In this document: positions 9,571 through 18,476 of the stretch, piece after piece | Numbering within the stretch: the first letter of the stretch is position 1 | How the letters are laid out: the number at the start of each line of letters is the position of its first letter | Origin: an uncultured Cocleimonas sp. | GTDB lineage: Bacteria > Pseudomonadota > Gammaproteobacteria > Thiotrichales > Thiotrichaceae | Length of the DNA stretch: 64,000 bases | Direction of reading: 5' to 3' | NCBI RefSeq assembly: GCF_947495625.1 | Contig: NZ_CANLZW010000013.1 | Span: forward strand, 1 to 64,000 | The notes under the pieces: generated by a model | What the model was told of the DNA's origin: nothing | What the model saw: only the letters and a program-made list of their open reading frames with translations | Database searches by the model: none | Made by a program: the position numbers and the translations under genes

Positions 9571-9834
9571 TTACCAATCAACTTCTACATCCGCACGGTT
9601 AGTGCCAACAAACTTCATTACCATAGCCGAATGAGGCATCGCCGCAAAAACGTCTTTCATTTCTGCAGTAATCAATGCCATCACCGCGTCGTATTCGCCA
9701 TAAATCTGAGTGCTGAGTTGGTTCTTCTTTACAGTGATCTTCGGGTTTGATTCTAGACCTTTAATAAACGCCAGAATAGGCTCAACGTATTCTTCTTTAA
9801 GCGGGTAAAGGCTGATATCTACTGAAATTTCCAT
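9571..9834 (-). CDS. YkoF/MTH1187-type thiamine-binding small protein
   Basis: An 87-residue protein with the alternating beta-alpha-beta pattern of the MTH1187/YkoF thiamine-binding domain, beginning MEISVDISLYPLKEEYVEPI. YkoF binds thiamine or its pyrimidine moiety. Here a single domain would dimerise. It lies between the TonB receptor (35 bp upstream) and PnuT (27 bp downstream) in a TPP-riboswitch operon, which supports a thiamine or HMP role. There is no signal peptide, so it is cytoplasmic. Confidence 0.8.
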   Translation of the reverse strand: MEISVDISLYPLKEEYVEPILAFIKGLESNPKITVKKNQLSTQIYGEYDAVMALITAEMKDVFAAMPHSAMVMKFVGTNRADVEVDW

Positions 9835-9869
9835 AATCTATTCTCTTTAAATATGAGGTTAAATCTAGC

Positions 9870-12014
9870 TTAAAAGTCCAATGAAACGGTTAAGCCAACA
9901 GTGCGTGGCTCGCCTTTTTGGGTGTAAGTTTCAGTAATGTAACCATTGCCTGGATTGTTACCAAAGCTACCAAAACCTCTCACATCATAGTCTTTATCGG
10001 TTAGATTTCTACCCCATAAGGTTGCTGTCCAATCACCTTTTTTATAACTCAAGTTAGCGTTTATCAGGCTGTAAGCTTTTGCTCTGGCATTGTGACGATC
10101 AGAGAAGTAGAAGCCGTCTTTGCCTTCAAGTGTTACCCCGGCGGTTAATTTTGGTGTGATCGAGTATTCAGCACCCAGAGAGTATTGATAGTTAGGCGCG
10201 TGCGCCTGATCTCTTCCTGCCAAATCCAAACCATTGGCGGTACTTTGCGGGTCTGTGTATTCATCAAACTTGGCTTGTAACAGGCCTAGTGAGGTCTTTA
10301 AACGCCATTTGTCGTTCACTTTCCAGTCAAGTTCCGCTTCGATACCGTAGTTGCTGCCTTTTGCTGCATTACCGATATAGTCGGTAAAGTCGGTACTACC
10401 ATCTTCACGAAGTTCAACGATAGAGCTTCTTACCTGCTGGTCTTTACGCTTGGCATAGAAGGCAGTAATACGAGTGGTTAGCGCATCGTGTAAGTAAGAT
10501 GAGTTAACCCCGACTTCGAAATTCCACAGGTATTCTGTATCAAAATCGAGTAGGTTCTCAGGCAATGTGCCATCGGTATTTACGCCACCCGCTTTGTAAC
10601 CACGAGAGATACTGGTGCTGGCCAAATGGTTGTCGTTAAGTTCATATTCCAGACCGAGTTTACCGCCATGCAGTGTTTCATCGACATTGATTTTGTTGTC
10701 GTTAGAATCGGTGTAATCGGCTTTCCATTTTTCTACACGCAAACCAGTGATGAGCTTAAGTTTGTCGTTGATTTCAGTGTCTAATTGACCATAAAACGCG
10801 GTGTTTTCAGTGTCATACTGGCTTAGGAAGTCGCTTTCTAAATAGGTGTACTTGCGCGTTAGTCCTTCCTCTTTTTTGGCATGATATAAGCCCACAACCC
10901 AGTCCGTTTTATCATTGAATATTCGTCCATCTTCATTAGAAAGTAGGCGTCCTTCAAGGCTGGTATTTTTGCGGTTACGTAGGTATTCATCGAAAGAACT
11001 ATATGGATAAAGGTCTTCAGAGAATTGTCCAACATATCCCCAGTCTTCATCATAGCTGTAACCAAGATCTGAATCTGAGTAGCTTGCGCTGGCTTCAAGA
11101 GCCACTGAAGAATTGATATCCAGCAATGCTTTTAAAGAGATAGCATCCGTTTTTTGCGTGTCTTTGCCTGGCTCATCACTCAATGTGGTGCGGCTGTTAT
11201 CAAATGTGAATGCGTCATAGCCGTTATCGATATCAAGATGTAATACTTTTAGGTCGACGGTTAGGTCGTCATTTGCCAGCCATTTAAGGTGTCCGCGTCC
11301 GGTAAATTCATCACGGTCTGCTGTGTCATCACGATCGAGGAAATCATTTTCCATGAAGCCATCTGATTGGTTGGTATGCAGTGAGAAACGCCCCAGTAAT
11401 TTGTCTTTAATTAACGGACCACCAGCTGCTATACCTAGGCTTTGCTTACCGTAGTTGCCTAAGGTTGCTTCAATCTTTCCTGAGCGTTCGTTGGTAGGTT
11501 CGGTAGAGTGAATATTGATAATACCAGCCAATGCATTTGCGCCGTATTTAGTGCCTTGTGGGCCACGAATTACTTCTATCTGATCGACATCAAACAGCGT
11601 TGCAGAACCACCACTGCGGCTGAAGTCCATACCGTCTATATACAAACCCACAGAAGGGTTGATCGGAGAAATAAACTGGCTGCGTTCACCAATACCACGA
11701 ATCTGGAAATAACGAGATCGAGATGCGCCGCTTGCCATATTGACATTAGGTGCAGCATTCAAGGTGTCTTCAATATGCTGAGCGCCACGTTTCTTTATCT
11801 CTTCTTCAGTTACTACCGAAATACTCGCTGTGCTTTCTTCTAAAGTAGTAGGGCGGAAATCCGCTGTGACGGTCACTTCTTCGAGAACATCAGCGGCGTT
11901 TGCGCTAAAGCTTGTTAGCAATGGAGCAAGGACTAGAATTGATGCGGATACACTCGTTAATGCTAATGAAAAACGTGCGGGCAGTTTGGTTTGTGATGGC
12001 ACTTGAAATGGCAT
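9870..12014 (-). CDS. TonB-dependent outer-membrane receptor, probable thiamine/precursor uptake
   Basis: A 714-residue TonB-dependent receptor: signal peptide ending about residue 40 (SANA), a TonB-box-like EEVTVTAD just after it, a plug domain with RGAQHIEDTLNAAPNVN, IRGIGERSQF and EVIRGPQGTKYGANALAGII, then a 22-strand barrel ending in a C-terminal phenylalanine (TVSLDF). The TPP riboswitch in its leader and the two downstream thiamine genes indicate that it imports thiamine or a related compound. The start is supported by AGGAG shortly upstream of the ATG. Confidence 0.92.
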   Translation of the reverse strand: MPFQVPSQTKLPARFSLALTSVSASILVLAPLLTSFSANAADVLEEVTVTADFRPTTLEESTASISVVTEEEIKKRGAQHIEDTLNAAPNVNMASGASRSRYFQIRGIGERSQFISPINPSVGLYIDGMDFSRSGGSATLFDVDQIEVIRGPQGTKYGANALAGIINIHSTEPTNERSGKIEATLGNYGKQSLGIAAGGPLIKDKLLGRFSLHTNQSDGFMENDFLDRDDTADRDEFTGRGHLKWLANDDLTVDLKVLHLDIDNGYDAFTFDNSRTTLSDEPGKDTQKTDAISLKALLDINSSVALEASASYSDSDLGYSYDEDWGYVGQFSEDLYPYSSFDEYLRNRKNTSLEGRLLSNEDGRIFNDKTDWVVGLYHAKKEEGLTRKYTYLESDFLSQYDTENTAFYGQLDTEINDKLKLITGLRVEKWKADYTDSNDNKINVDETLHGGKLGLEYELNDNHLASTSISRGYKAGGVNTDGTLPENLLDFDTEYLWNFEVGVNSSYLHDALTTRITAFYAKRKDQQVRSSIVELREDGSTDFTDYIGNAAKGSNYGIEAELDWKVNDKWRLKTSLGLLQAKFDEYTDPQSTANGLDLAGRDQAHAPNYQYSLGAEYSITPKLTAGVTLEGKDGFYFSDRHNARAKAYSLINANLSYKKGDWTATLWGRNLTDKDYDVRGFGSFGNNPGNGYITETYTQKGEPRTVGLTVSLDF

Positions 12015-12102
12015 GCTGTACTCCTAAAAATAAAAATGGGATAGGAGACATGCTTGGTAGATTCATAGCTTTAAATGACAAAGCTAGATCGAGAAAGACA
12101 TT

Positions 12103-12219
12103 ACCTATCCCTACGCTGGTATTATCCAGATCAGGTTCTTAGGGTTTTCCTCACGGAATCTCAGGTTACGTTGAATTTATAAATCATATTAAAATAAATA
12201 CAACAACCACCCCCAGGCG
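12103..12219 (-). promoter_or_regulatory. TPP riboswitch (THI box) of the TonB receptor operon
   Basis: Read on the minus strand, the aptamer contains CCTGGGGGTG, CTGAGA (12159-12164), AACCTGATCTGGATAAT and ACCAGCGTAGGGAT, the conserved TPP-binding parts. P1 pairs CCT with AGG. The GGGATAGG at its 3' end is perfectly complementary to CCTATCCC further downstream in the leader, which is followed by a T-rich run. This suggests an alternative fold that links binding to expression. Confidence 0.93.
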
Positions 12220-12282
12220 ATGGCGGTTAGTATAGTAGACATTTATAGAAGTGCAAGATTTATGATGAAGGTGCTCATAAAA

Positions 12283-12310
12283 GACACCCCCCTACTTATA
12301 GGCACTTTTT
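12283..12310 (-). repeat. G6 element, copy 5, at the thiQ stop codon
   Basis: Minus-strand reading AAAAAGTGCCTATAAG followed by TAGGGGGGTGTC. It abuts and overlaps the thiQ stop codon and has the same orientation as the gene. Confidence 0.85.
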
Positions 12311-13059
12311 TATATAGAATTGTTAGATCTGGTATCACCAAGATATTGTTTAATCACATCGTCTGAGGAATCCTCCAGCACTTCCGCTGTATTCCCGATG
12401 CGATGTATTCTTCCTTGGTTAATAAAGGCCGTACGTTTTGAGGCACGAAAAGCATCTGAGGGTTGATGGCTTATAAGTAGTGCAACCATATTTTGTTCTG
12501 CAACCATGGTCTTTAATAGATCGATAATCTCATCTTTCATTGCTGGGCCGAGCGCAGCAAGGGGTTCGTCGAGCAGTAAAACGGTCTGTTTTCTAACGAG
12601 TGCTCTTGCTAGGGCTACACGTTGGCGCTGACCACCAGATAGTTCTTTCGGGCGACGTTTGTGTAGATCCGCTAAACCAACGCTTTCTAAGGCATGGTTA
12701 ATATGCTGTTTCTCATCTTGATTGAGCTTTAACGAGGGTTGAATACCAATAGCAACGTTAGTAAAAACATCGAGATGAGGGAAAAGGTTATTGTCTTGAA
12801 AAACAGTTGTGACTGGACGCTGATGGATTTTTAGCGCGGTGATATCTACATTATCAACAAGAATTTTTCCTGCATTTGGTGTGTTAAAACCCGCAATTAA
12901 ATTAAGTAGGGTCGTTTTGCCTGAACCGCTAGGTCCAATGATGCTTAATATTTCACCTGCTTGAACATCGAGATTGAATAACATCTCTGCTTTATCTGAG
13001 TCACTCGAACTACTTGAGTTATTTAAATAACTGAAACTAAGATTATCTACGGTTAGCAT
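12310..13059 (-). CDS. thiQ: Thiamine ABC transporter ATP-binding protein ThiQ
   Basis: The ATPase of the ThiBPQ importer for thiamine and thiamine phosphates. It has 249 residues with Walker A GPSGSGKT (42-49), signature LSGGQ (140-144), Walker B LLLDEP (161-166) and the H-loop His188. The D-loop, normally SALD, reads AALG with Gly171 in place of aspartate, an unusual change. A poly-serine loop (15-19) is inserted after the first strand. The ATG overlaps the thiP stop codon by one base (TAATG), so the two are translationally coupled. It is the last gene of the operon. Confidence 0.93.
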   Translation of the reverse strand: MLTVDNLSFSYLNNSSSSSDSDKAEMLFNLDVQAGEILSIIGPSGSGKTTLLNLIAGFNTPNAGKILVDNVDITALKIHQRPVTTVFQDNNLFPHLDVFTNVAIGIQPSLKLNQDEKQHINHALESVGLADLHKRRPKELSGGQRQRVALARALVRKQTVLLLDEPLAALGPAMKDEIIDLLKTMVAEQNMVALLISHQPSDAFRASKRTAFINQGRIHRIGNTAEVLEDSSDDVIKQYLGDTRSNNSI

Positions 13060-14636
13060 TACAAATCCCTCTGCGTTTTACCGCCAATAATTTTCTCTAA
13101 AAGCCAGAAAGTGATGAGACTAATCAGCAGCAAGAAAGCTGCAGTAACCGCTGCTTGTGGTATTTGGTAAGCACCTAAACGTTGGTAAAGTAATAACGGT
13201 AAAGTTGCTGTTTCCGGGCTGCCAAATAAAGCGATAATACCTAAATCCCCCATGGTGAAAACAGTCACAAGTGCTGCAGATAAGCCCAGCGGTTTTCTTA
13301 AAAGAGGAAAGTCTAGATGTTTGAAACGCTGCCAGCCTTTTAAATTCAGGCTGTCGCAAAGTCGTTGATATTTCATTGTGTTTTGTCTGATTTCTGGCCC
13401 TAGCGTGCGAATAATAAAGGGAATGCCGAGTAAGCCATTAATAAGAATGACGATCAAAATCGCCCAATCAAAGACGTTGATAAAGTCAGCCAGAAGAATA
13501 AAAAGCCCTGTGCCAATTACTAATGGTGGCACCACGAAAATAATAGATCCAGAAAGCAATAACCATTGTGAAAGGTTACTTTTGTTTTGGTAGCTTGCTC
13601 GAGCACTGGCATTTAATAAAAACCAGGAGAGTATCAGTGAAATAGTTGCTGCACTCAAACCAATTACTAAACTGAATGCAGTCGCCATCCACAGATTTCT
13701 TTCACTGAGTACGCTGATGATTGGGCCTCTTGCTGCATCGATAAAAATAGCGAGAAGAGGGGTGCTTACAAACAATATTGCGAATACGATAAACGTGATT
13801 TGTAGTATTTTATCTAACTTGCCAGTTTCGGATTGGTGCTTGGCATTTTTGATATTTAGGTCGGGTTCTACATCTGGTATTTTGTTGAAACGAGAAGCAA
13901 TTATAGCCACCAGTATAGATAATCCCAATTGTAGTAATGCTAAAACAACCGCCTGTGCAGGATCAAAATCAAATCGTAAAGACTGGTAAATGGCGACTTC
14001 TACGGTTGTGCTCTTAGGACCACCACCGAGGGTTAACACGACGGCAAAACTCGTCAGGCACAACATAAAAATCAAAAGTGCGACACTGGGTAAACTCTCG
14101 CGTAAGGCGGGCCATTCGATATGTTTCCATTGCTGAGTGCTGTTAAATTTTAACTGTGATGCAATGCGCCAATGTTGCTCGGGTATTTGATTCCAAACGG
14201 GTACGAATAAACGCACAGCGAGCGGTAAATTGAAAAATACATGAGCCAGCAAAATGCCAAAAAGCCCGTATAGGTTTGAGCCTATGGGTAACCAGCCAGA
14301 TTTACCGTAAACTGTAATGATACCTATGACGGCAACCACGGCTGGCACAATTAAAGGCAATCCAAATAAGCTAAGAAAGAAAGAGCGAAAGGGGAAGTTT
14401 GGATAACGTGCAAAAGCACGGGATACGATGATCGCCAAAGTGATGCTTAACAGTGTCGAGAGGAATGCTTGCCATAAGCTGAAAAATAAAACTCGGCGAA
14501 TATAGCTGCTGTTCCAAATCTCACTCAAGCTCGCTGTTTGCTCTCCTGAAAGTGTGCCGCTAGCCAAAAACAGACTAAATAAAGGCACCGTGATAAAAGC
14601 AATGACGAACAGCGCAACAAAGATTCCGGCTTTCAT
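13059..14636 (-). CDS. thiP: Thiamine ABC transporter permease ThiP
   Basis: A 525-residue inner-membrane permease with two fused transport domains, each of about six helices and each bearing a cytoplasmic EAA-type loop (WPALRESLP in the first half, FPLLRKPLG in the second). This duplicated arrangement and length are typical of ThiP. It lies 29 bp after thiB and overlaps thiQ by one base. The thiBPQ operon is headed by its own TPP riboswitch, which confirms the substrate. Confidence 0.93.
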   Translation of the reverse strand: MKAGIFVALFVIAFITVPLFSLFLASGTLSGEQTASLSEIWNSSYIRRVLFFSLWQAFLSTLLSITLAIIVSRAFARYPNFPFRSFFLSLFGLPLIVPAVVAVIGIITVYGKSGWLPIGSNLYGLFGILLAHVFFNLPLAVRLFVPVWNQIPEQHWRIASQLKFNSTQQWKHIEWPALRESLPSVALLIFMLCLTSFAVVLTLGGGPKSTTVEVAIYQSLRFDFDPAQAVVLALLQLGLSILVAIIASRFNKIPDVEPDLNIKNAKHQSETGKLDKILQITFIVFAILFVSTPLLAIFIDAARGPIISVLSERNLWMATAFSLVIGLSAATISLILSWFLLNASARASYQNKSNLSQWLLLSGSIIFVVPPLVIGTGLFILLADFINVFDWAILIVILINGLLGIPFIIRTLGPEIRQNTMKYQRLCDSLNLKGWQRFKHLDFPLLRKPLGLSAALVTVFTMGDLGIIALFGSPETATLPLLLYQRLGAYQIPQAAVTAAFLLLISLITFWLLEKIIGGKTQRDL

Positions 14637-14665
14637 GGTTTGTATTGATTATCTAACTGGATAAC

Positions 14666-15670
14666 TTACTGAGCTAAAGCATTCAACCATTCGCTTACCC
14701 ATGCTTTACGGTTTTTATTCACCTCATCGCTTGAGAAAATAAGGGCTGGTTCTGGATCAATCAGCGTATTAAATGCTTCTGGTAATTCAGATTTGGCCAG
14801 TGCAGCGGGATACATCCAGTTCGTTGTTGGAATGATTTTCTGGAATGTTTCGCCTTGAATAAAGCCCAGGAACTTCTTTGCCAGTTCCTTGTTTTTACTC
14901 GCAGCGATCATTCCTGCTACTTCAATTTGCTGATAATGACCTTCCGAAAATTTAGCGGCGGCAAAGTTGTTCTTTTCTTCAGCAATCATGTGATATGCAG
15001 GTGAGGTGGTGTAGCTTAAAACCAATGGTGCTTCGTCTTTTAAAAATAATCCGTATGCTTCGCTCCAGCCCTTGCTGACAGTCACAATACGCGGTGCTAG
15101 TTTTTCCCATGCTTCTTCGGCTTTATCGCCATAGACTTTTTTTACCCACAATAATAAGCCTAACCCTGGGGTGCTGGTTCTTGGGTCTTGAATCAAAATC
15201 TTCGGTGAGTCTGGGTTTTCAATCAGTGCTTTAAGACTGGTAGGTGGATTCTTTAACTTGTCTTTGTCATAAACAAAAGCAAAGTAGCCGAAGTCGTAAG
15301 GGATAAAATGTGAATTTGTCCATTTTTCAGGCAGTGTCGAATTTTCAAGCGCCATTTCGTGTGGAGCAAAGTATCCAGTTGCTTCTGCATTCGCCATTAA
15401 ATTGGTATCTAAACCCAAGACGATATCGGCTTTGGTATGCCTGCCTTCGAGCTTCAATCGGCTCAGTAGGGAAACACCGTCTTCTAATGCGACGTATTTT
15501 AATTCGCAGTCGCAAACCTCTTCAAAGGCGGTTTTAACTTTTGGTCCGGGCCCCCAATCACTGGTAAAAGAATCGTAGGTATAAACTATTAATGTGGGTT
15601 TTTCTGCAGATATTGCACTGCTTAATAAGGGGAACTGAAAGATAAAAATAAACAGGTAAAAAAAACGCAT
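14666..15670 (-). CDS. thiB: Thiamine ABC transporter substrate-binding protein ThiB
   Basis: A 334-residue periplasmic binding protein with a signal peptide ending about residue 22. The family start LIVYTYDSFTSDWGPGPKVK follows directly. Segments IPYDFGYFAFVYDK and DPRTSTPGLGLLLW are typical of ThiB, whose aromatic residues stack on thiamine, TMP or TPP. It is the first gene of thiBPQ, directly downstream of a TPP riboswitch, so it should be repressed when the coenzyme is plentiful. Confidence 0.95.
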   Translation of the reverse strand: MRFFYLFIFIFQFPLLSSAISAEKPTLIVYTYDSFTSDWGPGPKVKTAFEEVCDCELKYVALEDGVSLLSRLKLEGRHTKADIVLGLDTNLMANAEATGYFAPHEMALENSTLPEKWTNSHFIPYDFGYFAFVYDKDKLKNPPTSLKALIENPDSPKILIQDPRTSTPGLGLLLWVKKVYGDKAEEAWEKLAPRIVTVSKGWSEAYGLFLKDEAPLVLSYTTSPAYHMIAEEKNNFAAAKFSEGHYQQIEVAGMIAASKNKELAKKFLGFIQGETFQKIIPTTNWMYPAALAKSELPEAFNTLIDPEPALIFSSDEVNKNRKAWVSEWLNALAQ

Positions 15671-15727
15671 GATTAATCTCCAATAAAACGGAGAGATGCA
15701 GAAGTTTTAAACTGCGCTAACAGTTTT

Positions 15728-15844
15728 AACTCACATCCCTACGCCGGTACTAGCCGGTTCAGGTTCATCGGATCGGTCAGGAAAACTCCATATAACCTCT
15801 CAGCCAAACTATTGCTATTACAATAAAAGGCACTCCGTTGAGTT
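15728..15844 (-). promoter_or_regulatory. TPP riboswitch (THI box) of thiBPQ
   Basis: On the minus strand, P1 is closed by AACTCA / TGAGTT. The aptamer contains GGAGTGCC, GGCTGAGAGG, GATGAACCTGAACCGG and TACCGGCGTAGGGATG, all conserved in TPP riboswitches. The P3 arm is longer than in the first copy. It ends about 58 bp before the thiB start. Confidence 0.95.
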
Positions 15845-15902
15845 GCTGTAACTATATGTCTAAGTACTTGATGGAGCAAGTTATGCTTAAATCTAGCCCA
15901 CA

Positions 15903-15930
15903 AAAAAGCCTTCAATATTGAAGGCTTTTT
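15903..15930 (-). terminator. Rho-independent terminator after the thioredoxin-like gene
   Basis: A perfect palindrome of 28 bases, AAAAAGCCTTCAAT with its reverse complement. GC-containing stem and T-run on either strand make it functional in both directions; its clearest role is ending the leftward thioredoxin-like transcript before the thiBPQ leader. Confidence 0.85.
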
Positions 15931-15953
15931 AATTACAACTCAAAGGAGTTTCG

Positions 15954-16496
15954 TTATTTTGTTGTATCAACAACTTGAGCTGTTTCCTGTCCAGAATTCT
16001 GGGTAATAAACTTCTCTAAAGAAGAAATAGCAACTATACCTGGTTGGGCTGCTACTAGTTTTCCTTCTGGATCAAATAAGATAAAGGTTGGTGTACCTTG
16101 AAGTGATTCACCAATGCTTTGCTCCATCCAGATATTCATTTCTACGTAGTTAGTTACCAGATTGGTGAATTTCATGTCGTATTCTGCGATAAAATCTTCA
16201 GCGTCTTCAATGCCTCTTACGCCATCCAGAGTGACGCCTATGATACGTGCATTTTTAAGCTTTCCATCAAATTCAACCATTTCTGGCATATGACTACGAC
16301 ATGCAGAACAGGTTGATTCCCAAATCTCTAAGATCGTCCACTTATTTTTTCCAATGTGGTTGTTGATTGAATCTTGCTTACCATTCATATCGGTGAATGC
16401 AAATGCATTACTACCAATGATTAGTGCTCCCAACAGCACACTCTTTAATGCTGTCCCAAATATTTTATTTGCTAATGAAAGTCGTATCACAGACAA
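15954..16496 (-). CDS. TlpA/ResA-like thioredoxin-fold protein, exported
   Basis: A 180-residue thioredoxin-fold protein with an N-terminal signal or anchor (about 13-34). The redox motif is C-S-A-C (Cys63, Cys66) in WESTCSACRSHMPE, and the cis-proline region is LQGTPTFILFD. It is probably a periplasmic thiol-disulfide protein, reducing or oxidising substrates such as cytochrome maturation factors; the exact partner is unknown. It is a single gene with its own terminator, divergent from the HAD phosphatase gene. Confidence 0.85.
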   Translation of the reverse strand: MSVIRLSLANKIFGTALKSVLLGALIIGSNAFAFTDMNGKQDSINNHIGKNKWTILEIWESTCSACRSHMPEMVEFDGKLKNARIIGVTLDGVRGIEDAEDFIAEYDMKFTNLVTNYVEMNIWMEQSIGESLQGTPTFILFDPEGKLVAAQPGIVAISSLEKFITQNSGQETAQVVDTTK

Positions 16497-16574
16497 TTTC
16501 CTCGTTATATAAATATGTTAACAATACATATTCAATTTTAAAATAAACTTAATTAAAGATGATTCGTGAATTAG

Positions 16575-17249
16575 ATGGCTAAATTAGACAACAGTTCAAA
16601 AATATCCAGTGTGCTATTCGATTTAGATGGTACGCTATTGGATACCGCTCCAGACATGACAAATGCCCTAAACCTTCTTTTAGCAGAAGAGGATAAAGCA
16701 CCTCTAACTACTGCGTTTTGTAGAGATTTCGTATCGCATGGATCGGTTGCGATGGTCACTCTAGGTTTTGGAGAACAACAAAATCCAGATGAATTCGAAC
16801 GTCGTCGTCTCCGTTTCCTGCATTTATACGAGAGAAACCTGTGTTTGGATACAAAACTTTTCGAAGGTATGGATGAAGTGTTGCTTTTTCTGGAAGAAAA
16901 CTACATTCGGTGGGGCATTGTGACCAATAAACCGGCTTTTTTAACGAATCCCTTATTAGAACAGTTAAAACTATCGCAAAGAGCTTGTAGCATCATTTCA
17001 GGTGACTCGATTCCAGAAAGAAAACCTGATCCTGCGCCCCTTTATTTAGCTGCCAGTCAATGCGGGAGCCTAGCTACTGAATGTATCTATGTTGGTGATG
17101 CAGAGCGTGATATTGAAGCGGGCAATCGTGCAAATATGCAAACACTTATCGCTAGCTATGGTTATATTGATGACTCTCAAACCCCTGTTAATTGGGGGGC
17201 AAATGGCGTGATTGAGTATCCTGATGAAATTTTACCCTGGCTTAACTAA
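16575..17249 (+). CDS. HAD-superfamily phosphatase (Gph/MupP type)
   Basis: A 224-residue HAD subfamily IA hydrolase. Motif I is FDLDGTLLD with nucleophile Asp16 and general acid Asp18; motif II is VTNKP; motifs III/IV are KPDPAPL and YVGDAERDIEAGN. The length and motifs fit phosphoglycolate phosphatase or the closely related N-acetylmuramic acid 6-phosphate phosphatase MupP. Sequence alone does not separate these. The first methionine follows the divergent promoter region shared with the thioredoxin-like gene. Confidence 0.88.
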   Translation: MAKLDNSSKISSVLFDLDGTLLDTAPDMTNALNLLLAEEDKAPLTTAFCRDFVSHGSVAMVTLGFGEQQNPDEFERRRLRFLHLYERNLCLDTKLFEGMDEVLLFLEENYIRWGIVTNKPAFLTNPLLEQLKLSQRACSIISGDSIPERKPDPAPLYLAASQCGSLATECIYVGDAERDIEAGNRANMQTLIASYGYIDDSQTPVNWGANGVIEYPDEILPWLN

Positions 17250-17461
17250 TAAATTTTCTACGTTTACTTATATTTATTCAATTTGAGTGCGACTTTGATT
17301 TAAGCCTTTATTTTATTGAAAGTTAAGCATTAATTGTTTTTTTGTTTGACTGTAATTATGTGATTTCCCTAAAATAGTAATGACTAATATTTGAGCAAAT
17401 TGTCACAGCGTGTCATTATAGCCGTCAGTCAAATGCTTTGATCCCGGGGGAAGGGCAAACA

Positions 17462-18466
17462 ATGAATATTGGTAAAAGCAGTGCCAAGAGCACTTTAATT
17501 CAAGTTGTTGTTTTTTTAATCGCCTTTGCGTTATTAATTCTCTATAAAAAAGACACTATTGTAGGCATGTACGCGTCGGGCGAGATCAGTAAAACCGGCA
17601 TGATTATCAATGGCATTATTTTTGCCTTGTTTTTTGTTGGTATGCTAAGAATAGTTTTAGTACTTTTTCGCTATATCAATGAACAAAGAGTTCTTTTTCA
17701 ACTCACCGAATATTTAAAAGAAAATGCTCAAGATCCAACAGCAAGACTACAGCAAAATTCTTTGGCTGTTAGCCGTTATAAAGCAGTTCGCTGGTTAGCG
17801 AGGCAGGGTTCTCCAATCAATCAAGAAGCACTGGCATCGAGTTCTAATGCACATGAAAATTCCCGTTTAACCTTAATCCGCTTTGTCCACAGCACGTTAA
17901 TTCTTGCCGGTGTATTCGGTACTGTTGTTTCTTTATCGATGGCACTTATTGGTGCGGCAGGTTTACTTAATTCTCCTGAAGGTGTTAAGGAAATGGGCGC
18001 TATTATCAGCGGAATGTCATCAGCGCTTAGCTCTACCATTACAGCGATAGTGTGCTTCTTTGTGTTTGCTTATTTTTATCTTCGATTAAACGATGCGCGT
18101 ATTCAGCTGTTAACTCAGATTGAAGATATGACCAGTATGTATCTGATTCCAAGTGTTTCTCATACGGAAGAGGGCATGATTCACAAAGTTGCAGAATTAA
18201 CCAATGCGCTAAATCAAGCCGCAGAAAAATTGTTAATGGTCGAAGACAGATTTATTCTGGCAGGAGATCGTTTACAACAAGCGGTTAATGAATTACATGG
18301 ACAAGTAAAAAGCTCGAGTCTTGATGATATTAAAGATCTGATTCGAAAAGGTTTTCATTTGTCTGAGCCTGAATATGATTCTGAAAAGCTTACGGATCAA
18401 AATAAGCCTGCCATTGAGTTGGCACAAAAATCTGATAGTGATATTAAAGTCGCAGACCTTAAATAG
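17462..18466 (+). CDS. MotA/TolQ/ExbB-type proton-channel subunit
   Basis: A 334-residue membrane protein with four hydrophobic segments in the MotA/TolQ/ExbB arrangement: two near the N-terminus, then a cytoplasmic loop of about 90 residues, then a pair with small residues (LTLIRFVHSTLILAGVFGTV and SALSSTITAIVCFFVFAYFY). The C-terminal tail is cytoplasmic and contains a short coiled coil. An in-frame TTG lies 24 bp upstream, but ATG 17462 sits 6 bp after a GGGGGAAGGG ribosome site and is preferred. It is followed 10 bp later by its partner. This is probably a proton- or sodium-driven motor or transducer whose cargo is unknown. Confidence 0.75.
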   Translation: MNIGKSSAKSTLIQVVVFLIAFALLILYKKDTIVGMYASGEISKTGMIINGIIFALFFVGMLRIVLVLFRYINEQRVLFQLTEYLKENAQDPTARLQQNSLAVSRYKAVRWLARQGSPINQEALASSSNAHENSRLTLIRFVHSTLILAGVFGTVVSLSMALIGAAGLLNSPEGVKEMGAIISGMSSALSSTITAIVCFFVFAYFYLRLNDARIQLLTQIEDMTSMYLIPSVSHTEEGMIHKVAELTNALNQAAEKLLMVEDRFILAGDRLQQAVNELHGQVKSSSLDDIKDLIRKGFHLSEPEYDSEKLTDQNKPAIELAQKSDSDIKVADLK

Positions 18467-18476
18467 GGAGACTTAG

